Source: Lycium barbarum (lineage: Eukaryota; Streptophyta; Magnoliopsida; Solanales; Solanaceae). Taken from it: a stretch of 64,000 bases of DNA. Location: positions 116,049,601 through 116,113,600 of the forward strand of contig NC_083339.1 of NCBI RefSeq assembly GCF_019175385.1. The letters run 5' to 3'. Both the position numbers and the translations under genes were made by a program. The notes under the pieces are model-generated. The model was not told the DNA's origin, did no database searches, and was given only the letters and a program-made list of their open reading frames with translations. Shown piece by piece: positions 57,594 to 64,000 of the stretch. Each line of letters starts with the position of its first letter. The first letter of the stretch is position 1.

Positions 57594-59077
57594 TGATAAC
57601 GTCCAAATCCACTCCTCAAAGAGAAAGTGTACACGATCGTATGCAATATAATTTACCCAACTATGAGTCGAGGTTGATCCCACAGGGAACAATATGCTAG
57701 GCGATTAAGAAAGTAAGGAACTTTCATCAACTAAGCTAAAGCCAAACGATAGATAATATTTTGGTTTTGTTTGAGAAAATTATAACTAATGCGGAAATGT
57801 AAACTAACCTAGAAAGAAAGTAAAATGATCAATGGCCACAAGTTTGGATACAAAGGAAATTACACTCAAGTAACGATCCAATGTATTTCACGATTTTACA
57901 ACTAAGAACAGGTTTATGTTAATAGATAATGATTTCTAAAATCTCCTTGAAAGTCTTCCAACCAAATCAATGAATTTCACTCTAAGCTTTTCCAAGCCTT
58001 AGAGTGTGATATTAGGCACAATCAATTTAACCTCAAGTAACTATCCTCTTCCGAGCTCAAGTTATTAGATGGGTTTAATGACCCAAATTCTTATTAATCA
58101 ATCTTTCCCAACCCAGATTTCCTCTTCCGAGCTCAATCAAAGTAAATGGGTGAGTCCTAGGGTTAGCTAATCCCTTTGGAAACATTCAAGAACGAGATTA
58201 ATTAAAGAAACAATAACCCACTTCATTAGGAATAAAAATCATTCAATACATAAGCATAACAAGAGTTTCAAACCAAACTTTAGTCAAGAATATTTTCATA
58301 AACAAGATTCAAGTAATGGAATAGAAAGCTACACACTTAGATAATCAATACAAAACAAGGAATTGAAGAAATGATTAAGAAATATATCATTAAAGTGCTT
58401 CCAATCTTCTCCTCCAATGGTGTAGGTGAAACACTAGCCTCCAAGCTTGTATGAAAACTGCCAAAGATGAAAATGTTTTTTCCCTAAGCCTCTCTTTTAT
58501 AGCTCCTCCAATTTCCCAAGTCAAAATATGACAAAATAAACCCCAAAGTTTCAGTTTTGCAAACCTGTCCCGTTTTTGCAAAACTGTCCAGTTTTGACAG
58601 TTTTGCAAAAATGTCAAGTTTGGCCTCTTTTTGACTTTGTTTCCACTTGGTTTCTTCCGATCACTTCTAAATCACATAAAACTGGATATAGCACCAATAT
58701 CTCATAAATCAACCGAGGTGCAGCATCTGCGACACAGGATGCGACTCGCAGGTTCCACATGCGAGTCGCATGTGGTGTCGCATGTGTTGCATCATTATCT
58801 TATTTTATTTGGCCATTCTCCGTCAACAGATGCTGCACCACCTGCGACTCGCATGCAGTACCTGCGATTCGCAGGTGGTGCTCTGGTTCATTTCAGCTAT
58901 CTTGGCTTGTTTTGCTCTATTTTGTTCCATTTTGGTCCATTTTGCTCTGTTATGCTCTTCGGGCATCTTATCCTACAAAACAACATAAAAACACAAAAAG
59001 TAACAACAAAAGTGCTTAAAGAGTCACAAAAACTTAAGGAATTAGCATCGAATATCGCGTAGTTTCACGACTCATCA
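57594..59077 (-). repeat. First LTR of copy B
   Basis: 1484 bp, starts TGATAACGTCC and ends CACGACTCATCA. It contains TGCGANTCGCA palindromes at about 58735-58875 and GTTTTTGCAAAACTGTCCAG repeats near 58570. Confidence 0.9.
58733..58875. repeat. Palindrome cluster, TGCGANTCGCA type, in LTR
   Basis: GATGCGACTCGCAGG (58738), CATGCGAGTCGCATG (58758), CCTGCGACTCGCATG (58841) and CCTGCGATTCGCAGG (58861). This block is missing from the LTR at 62458-63762. Confidence 0.88.
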
Positions 59078-60950
59078 ACACCCCCAACTTAAAGTCTTTG
59101 CTTGTCCTCAAGCAAATCAAAACAAAAATCTCAATGAGGATCCAATTTAAGCACAAAAACGTGACTTTGGTTGGTACCAACAATTAGGCTACAAGCATGT
59201 GAAGCTTCAACCAAATAACTCCCTCATTTCAAAATACAATTTCAAGAATGCAATAGAGATTTAAAACCATCAAGCAACAACACTCAAGCCTCAATAAGTG
59301 ACTCAAAACCACTAGCTTACTAGATATGCTCAGTTGACTCAACTTTGAATTTTTCAACATCACCAATCTATCGTAATCCATATGCCCTCACAAGAAAGAA
59401 AGTCCCAAAAACACTATATTCACAGCAACGACGCAAGGGACAAATACACAAAAGTCGCTCACACTCAACAAAGAAGTTCTAGTGCTAACAAATATCACAC
59501 CATAAGCTTGCCCTTATTTTCGTTCATCAATAACCCAAGAACATTCGGTTGAGATCACATAGGCACTTTTTAAGCTTGTAATGTAGGCTTAGGGAAGGGT
59601 AGGATAAGTATTTGGAATACAAGTGACTACGCCCTCCTTGAACACTACGCATACTTTTTGTCCACTTTCCTCTTCATTTCAAAACATCACTCCTTCCTTT
59701 GCATACTAGTTTCCCCAATTATTCAATTTTTTTTTTTTAACAAAAAGTTTGCAACCTTTTTGTATTTTTCAAATTTTCTTCCTTTCTTTTGACTTTTCCA
59801 CAACACTAACCTTCACCACTCTCAACCAACACTAACATCCCCAACTTAGGCTTTTGGCCTCAAATTCACAATTTCATGTTCAAGGACGAAAAGGTTCAAA
59901 AGAGAGACTTTTCATCAAAAAGGGTAAAGACTTGTAATGTGGCAATAAAAGAAAAGGTCGTAGGCTCAAATGGGGTTACTAGTGATATTATTTATGCAAT
60001 GGTAGGCTAGAAAGGCTAAAGAGGCTTTTTCAAAAATCACAAAGATAGCCCAAGGTCATCTCTCCAACCAACATAATCAAAATAAGCATTGAACGACTAA
60101 CCGGGCAAATTCTAGATGATAAAAGTAAACACAAGAATTATTCAACAAACACTCACCACACATGGCATATGAACTAGTTAAGATGGATCAATTTCACTTC
60201 CTAAGCAAGAACAACTAGTGCAATATCTCATAATCCACAGTAAACACAACTAGTATGTAAAGAGTCACCAAATGAGCCAAAACGTTGTCATAAAGATCAT
60301 TTTTTCCTATGTACCTTGCTTTTTAACTTCCACAAAACAATTTGGAGGGGTATTCACATTTCGATTTCACATGCAAGAGACTAACTTTATTAGTACCAAA
60401 CAGGCCAAGAGTTTTCACATTTTTCCTCAAAGAAAATAAAATAATAAGAGTGACTAATCCACAACATGTCAAAAGAACAAAATTTTCAAAAGTTTTGAGC
60501 AAGTTTCAAAATATAATGTGCTACCACGTGCCACCCCCAACTGTAAACATTGCAGCGTTCTCGCTGCACATAATCAAAACAAAACATAAAAATAGAAAGA
60601 ATTTTTTATTATTCTCTGTCACGACCTGCGACCCGACCTGCGAGTCGCAGGTGATGTCACCTGATTTTTTTTTTGTTCTCTGTCATGACCTGCGACTCGC
60701 AGGTCAGACCTGCGATTCGCAGGTTATGACAGCTGAAAAAAAAAATTTAGCAGCTTTTACTAGTTTGGGAGCTGTCCGGAAATCTGATATGCTCAAAACA
60801 ACTCCAAAAATTCTGAAACTTTGCGGATTAGTCAAAAACCATAAAATAACTTATTCTAAAAAATAAAAATTCAAGAATGATTTAAAATTTTTAAAACGAT
60901 GGGTTACCTCCCACCAAGCGCTTGATTTAACGTCGCGGCACGACGGTTAC
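59078..60950 (-). other. Conserved non-coding internal part of copy B
   Basis: It matches 31678-33720 of copy A closely with small deletions. A palindrome cluster occupies 60626-60723. The plus-strand ORF at 60342-60866 is fortuitous. Confidence 0.7.
60626..60723. repeat. Palindrome cluster, CCTGCGANTCGCAGG type
   Basis: CCTGCGAGTCGCAGG at 60637, CCTGCGACTCGCAGG at 60689 and CCTGCGATTCGCAGG at 60709, with CCTGCGACCCG nearby. These are equivalent in position to the cluster at 33421-33525 of copy A. Confidence 0.88.
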
Positions 60951-60952
60951 CT

Positions 60953-62457
60953 TTACCACTTTTCCTTCCATTTGGAAGATATGAATTTGCGCCCCAACTT
61001 TGAATCAAGATTATGATGACGCTCATGGGGCGGTGGTAGAGAAACAAGGAGGCCAACTCTCGGGTGTCGCATTTTGCACTTCTTGGCCCTTAAGTGAGGC
61101 ATGCCATTTTGTCTTCTTGGCATAGCAAACTTCAAAATGAAAACGCTTTCTTCTTTATCTCCAAATTCTCCATTGGCTTGATTGGTTCAACTTTCATATC
61201 ATCAAGCAAGCACAATGTTGAAAAATGGTTAGAATGTGGTCAATGCGCTTCAATTTCAAATTCACTTCATTTTTAACATCCTCACCCAAAAATGAACTAG
61301 AGTCTTCAAAAACCATTTCATGAACTTTTTTATGCAACTCTAGTATCATTTCTTCAATTTCGGCATCATTCACTATTTTTGGGTTGGTAGGCTGGCAATT
61401 TACCATTAGCTCATGAAAATCGATCTTGACCTCTTCTTCATTGGAAACCAACTCAAAACTACAATCCATGGCCCTTTGATATTGAGCATCACATGTCTCG
61501 ATCTTTGCATTCAGTTCGGCCTCCAATCTTTGGATAGCAATTCAAGTAGCTCCACTTCTTGACTTTGCTCAACATGAATTTTTAGAAATTCTTCCATCAT
61601 CCGTGAAATGACTTCACGATGATCTCCATAGGCTTCAAGTTGTTGAGCTTGATTCATTAGCCAATCTTGGCTCAAAATTTCCATTTTGTCAAGTTTTTCT
61701 TCATTGTGTGAGTCGTCCAACTCTTGTAAAAATCTATCCATGGTGAGATATACCTTTTGGATAGTTTCATCATCTCTCTGTTGAACTTCTTCCCACAATT
61801 TGGTCAAGACTTGCCCATAGTTTTCATTTCTCCCCATTATGCTTTTCAAAATTTCCTCAACTTCTTCTTTTTGAGAATTGGAGATTTCTTCTTCAAGATT
61901 TTGCTCTTCTTCAAGTTGAACCACTTCTTCAATTTCACAACTTTCGTTGTGGTCACAAGAATGTTCGGGCTCATCTTTTAAATTTGAAATCTCTTCTTCA
62001 ACCAATTCATTTTGAGGAGTAGAAACTTCCATGACAATTGAGGAATTGGCATCCTCAAATGAATCATTCATTCTTTCCATAGCTTCTCCATTTTCTAAAA
62101 TGGATTGTTGGACGAGCTTTCGCTCTTCCTCCATTTTAGCTTCTCGATCTAAGTATGTTTGGAGCATTGCCATGATGCCTTCAAATCCGGCACTTTGTCC
62201 CTCACTTTCCATGTCATTTTCCCTATCAAACTCAAAAGCACAACTAGCATTTTCGTTAGAACAACTTGGGGGAGGGGAAGCAAAATAATTGGGAGAATCA
62301 CCCCAATGTCCACCTTGATCACCACATATATTACAAATATTCCTATCATAGGATTGAGACGGTGCACACATCTCTCTCCCGGAAAATTTTTCACAATCTT
62401 GCCAAAAGTGGGGTCCTTCACAATATGGATATGGGTCATCACAGTATGGATTGCAAC
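60953..62457 (-). pseudogene. Cys/His-rich coiled-coil protein of the LTR family, copy B, frameshifted
   Basis: Homologous to 33755-35084. The first piece (62457-61511) starts right at the LTR border with SCNPYCDDPYPYCEGPHFW, has CNICGDQGGHW, then an expanded Glu-rich stretch, and ends after EAYGDHREVISRMMEEFLKI. A frame change near 61530 moves it to 61526-61194 and another near 61200 to 61135-60953, which ends LGRKFISSKWKEKW. The same landmarks lie in the same order as in copy A, so the protein was under common descent, but the acidic middle has diverged. This copy is broken by two frameshifts. Confidence 0.7.
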
Positions 62458-63762
62458 TGATAACGTCCAAATACACTCCTCAAAGAGAAAGTGTACACGG
62501 TCGTATGCAATATATTTACCCAACTATGAGTCGGGGTCGATCCCACAGGGAACAATGTGCTAGGCGATTAAGAAAGTAAGGAACTTTCACCAACTACGCT
62601 AAAGCCAAACGATAGATAATATTTTGGTTTTTGTTTGAGAAAATTATAACTAATGCGGAAATGTAAAATTACCTAGAAAGCGAGTAAAATGATCAATGGC
62701 CACAAGCATGGATAATAGGAGATTACACTCAAGTAACTATCCAACGTATTTTATGATTTTACAACTAAGAGCGGGTTTGTGTCAATAGATAATGATATCT
62801 AAAATCTCATTGAAAGTCTTCCAACCAAATCAATGAATTTCACTCTAAGCTTTTCCAAGCCTTAGAGTGTGATATTAGGCACAATCAATTTAACCTCAAG
62901 TAACTATCCTCTTCCGAGCTCAAGTTATTAGATGAGTTTAATGACCCAAATTCTTGTTAATTAATCTTTCCCAACCTAGATTTCCTTTTCCAAGCTCAAT
63001 CTAAGTAAATGGGTGAGTCCTAGGGTTAGCTAATCCCTTTGGAAACATTCAAGAACGAGATTAATTAAATCAACAAAGACCCACTTCAATAGCAATAAGA
63101 ATCATTCAATACATAAGCAAAACAAGAGTTTCAATCCAAACTTTAATCAAGAATATTTTCATAAACAAGATTCAAGTCTAGAAATGAAATACTACACACT
63201 AAAATATTCAATACAAAACAAGGAATTGAAGAAAGGTTTAAGAATTATCTCATTAAAGTGCTCCAATCTTCTCCTCCAATGGTGTAGGTGAAAACCCTAG
63301 CCTCCAAAACTTGCAAAATGACCAAAGATGAAAATGATATGCCCCAAATCTCTCTTTTGTAGCTGCCCTCTATTTTTCCAAGTCCAAAAAATGTCAAAAT
63401 CTTCCCCCATATTTCTGTTTTTGCAATTCTGCTCGTTTTTGCAAAACTGTCCACTTTTGACAGTTTTACAAATCTGTCCCGTTTTTGCAAAACTGTCCAG
63501 TTTTGACAGTTTTGCAAAATGGTCCAGTTTGGTCTCTTTTTGACTTTCTTTTCACTTGGTTTCTTCCGATCACTCATTTCAGCTACTTGGCTTGTTTTGC
63601 TCTATTTTGTTCCATTTTGATCCATTTTGCTCTTTTATGCTCTCCGGGCATCTTTTCCTACAAAACAACATAAAAACACAAAAAGTAACAACAAACGTGC
63701 TTAAGGAGTCACAAAAGCTTAAGGAATTAGCGTCGAATATCGCGTAATTTCACGACTCATCA
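62458..63762 (-). repeat. Second LTR of copy B
   Basis: 1305 bp. It is shorter than the first LTR because the palindrome-bearing block is absent, and it has an extra copy of the ~60-bp GTTTTTGCAAAACTGTCC repeat (63420-63535). Confidence 0.9.
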
Positions 63763-64000
63763 ACACCCCCAACTTAAAGTCTTTGCTTGTCCTCAAGCAA
63801 ACTAAAACAAAAAATCCCAATGAGGATCTATTTTAAGCACAAAAGCATGACTTTGGTTGGTACCAACAATTAGGCTACAAGCATGTGAAGCTTCAACCAA
63901 ATAACTCCCTCATTCAAAATACAATTTCAAGAATGCAATAGAGATTTAAAATAATCAAGCAACAACACTCAAGTCTCAATAAGTGACTCAAAACTACTAG
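63763..64000 (-). other. Start of another internal region, same family, cut by the window
   Basis: It matches 59078-59320 nearly base for base. Confidence 0.85.

Larger units (their letters stand above)
57594..64000 (-). mobile_element. 6.1-kb-family element copy B: LTR-internal-LTR-internal array, minus strand
   Basis: LTRs at 57594-59077 and 62458-63762 flank a 3.4-kb interior like copy A. Immediately after the second LTR the sequence does not leave the element but continues with ACACCCCCAACTTAAAGTC and 230 bp more of the same internal end, until the window stops. So at least three LTRs are expected. The left flank carries GTTAC (57589-57593); the right flank is outside. The primer-binding site found in copy A is absent beside the second LTR. 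Confidence 0.85.

Noticed and set aside
60342..60866. 174-codon plus-strand ORF
   Set aside because: It is antisense to the conserved non-coding interior of an LTR element and is absent as a frame in the homologous region of copy A.

Overview
The window is plant nuclear DNA, almost certainly from a Solanaceae species. I infer this from a TS/SolS-type SINE tail (about 54354-54446), chromovirus (Tekay/Del-like) LTRs starting TGTTACACC and ending GTCGTGACA, Stowaway, hAT, Mutator and Harbinger MITEs, a CACTA remnant and very long LTR elements. Nearly all of it is transposable-element sequence. I see one apparently intact host gene: an eight-exon short-chain dehydrogenase of the TIC32-like group on the + strand (43874-49514). 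I found no rRNA, tRNA, CRISPR or prokaryotic feature.

Layout. 1-12464 is the 3' part of a Ty3/gypsy Tat-group retrotransposon (gag, protease, RT, archaeal-type RNase H, integrase, then a degraded antisense gene and the 3' LTR). Its RT/RNase H region is split by a 2268-bp solo chromovirus LTR. 12465-20815 is AT-rich accessory DNA: Helitron-like ends, a 139-bp tandem repeat, a 1.2-kb Harbinger-type element with TAA duplications, a 465-bp Mutator-type MITE, and a hAT-like element carrying a piece of a small zinc-finger (SERF/4F5, At2g23090-like) gene. 20823-42874 is a set of nested insertions: a Mutator-type MITE holds a minus-strand chromovirus solo LTR, which holds a 17.1-kb minus-strand LTR element without gag-pol, which holds a 6.1-kb minus-strand LTR element with its own coiled-coil ORF. 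Each level has matching target-site duplications (TTTAAAATA, AAAAA, CCGTC, GAGGA). A 697-bp hAT MITE (duplication CTTCTTAG) sits in the solo LTR.

42884-49880 is the gene island: the dehydrogenase gene with MITEs upstream and in introns. 49881-54223 is an LTR element (duplication ATGAC) damaged by a CACTA remnant that keeps a transposase-associated domain and flanks an unrecognised gene fragment. 54224-55860 holds a SINE and several MITEs. 55860-64000 has a plus-strand LTR followed head-to-head by a minus-strand LTR-internal-LTR-internal array of the same family as the 6.1-kb element.

Two points stand out. The non-autonomous LTR family at 30397-36458 and 57594-64000 encodes a conserved Cys/His-rich coiled-coil protein with no gag, pol or protease that I can recognise. 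It also carries clusters of a near-perfect palindrome (TGCGANTCGCA) in its LTRs and internal region. Boundaries resting on terminal motifs plus target-site duplications are firm. Family names and all captured-gene readings come from memory of family features and have not been tested by search.
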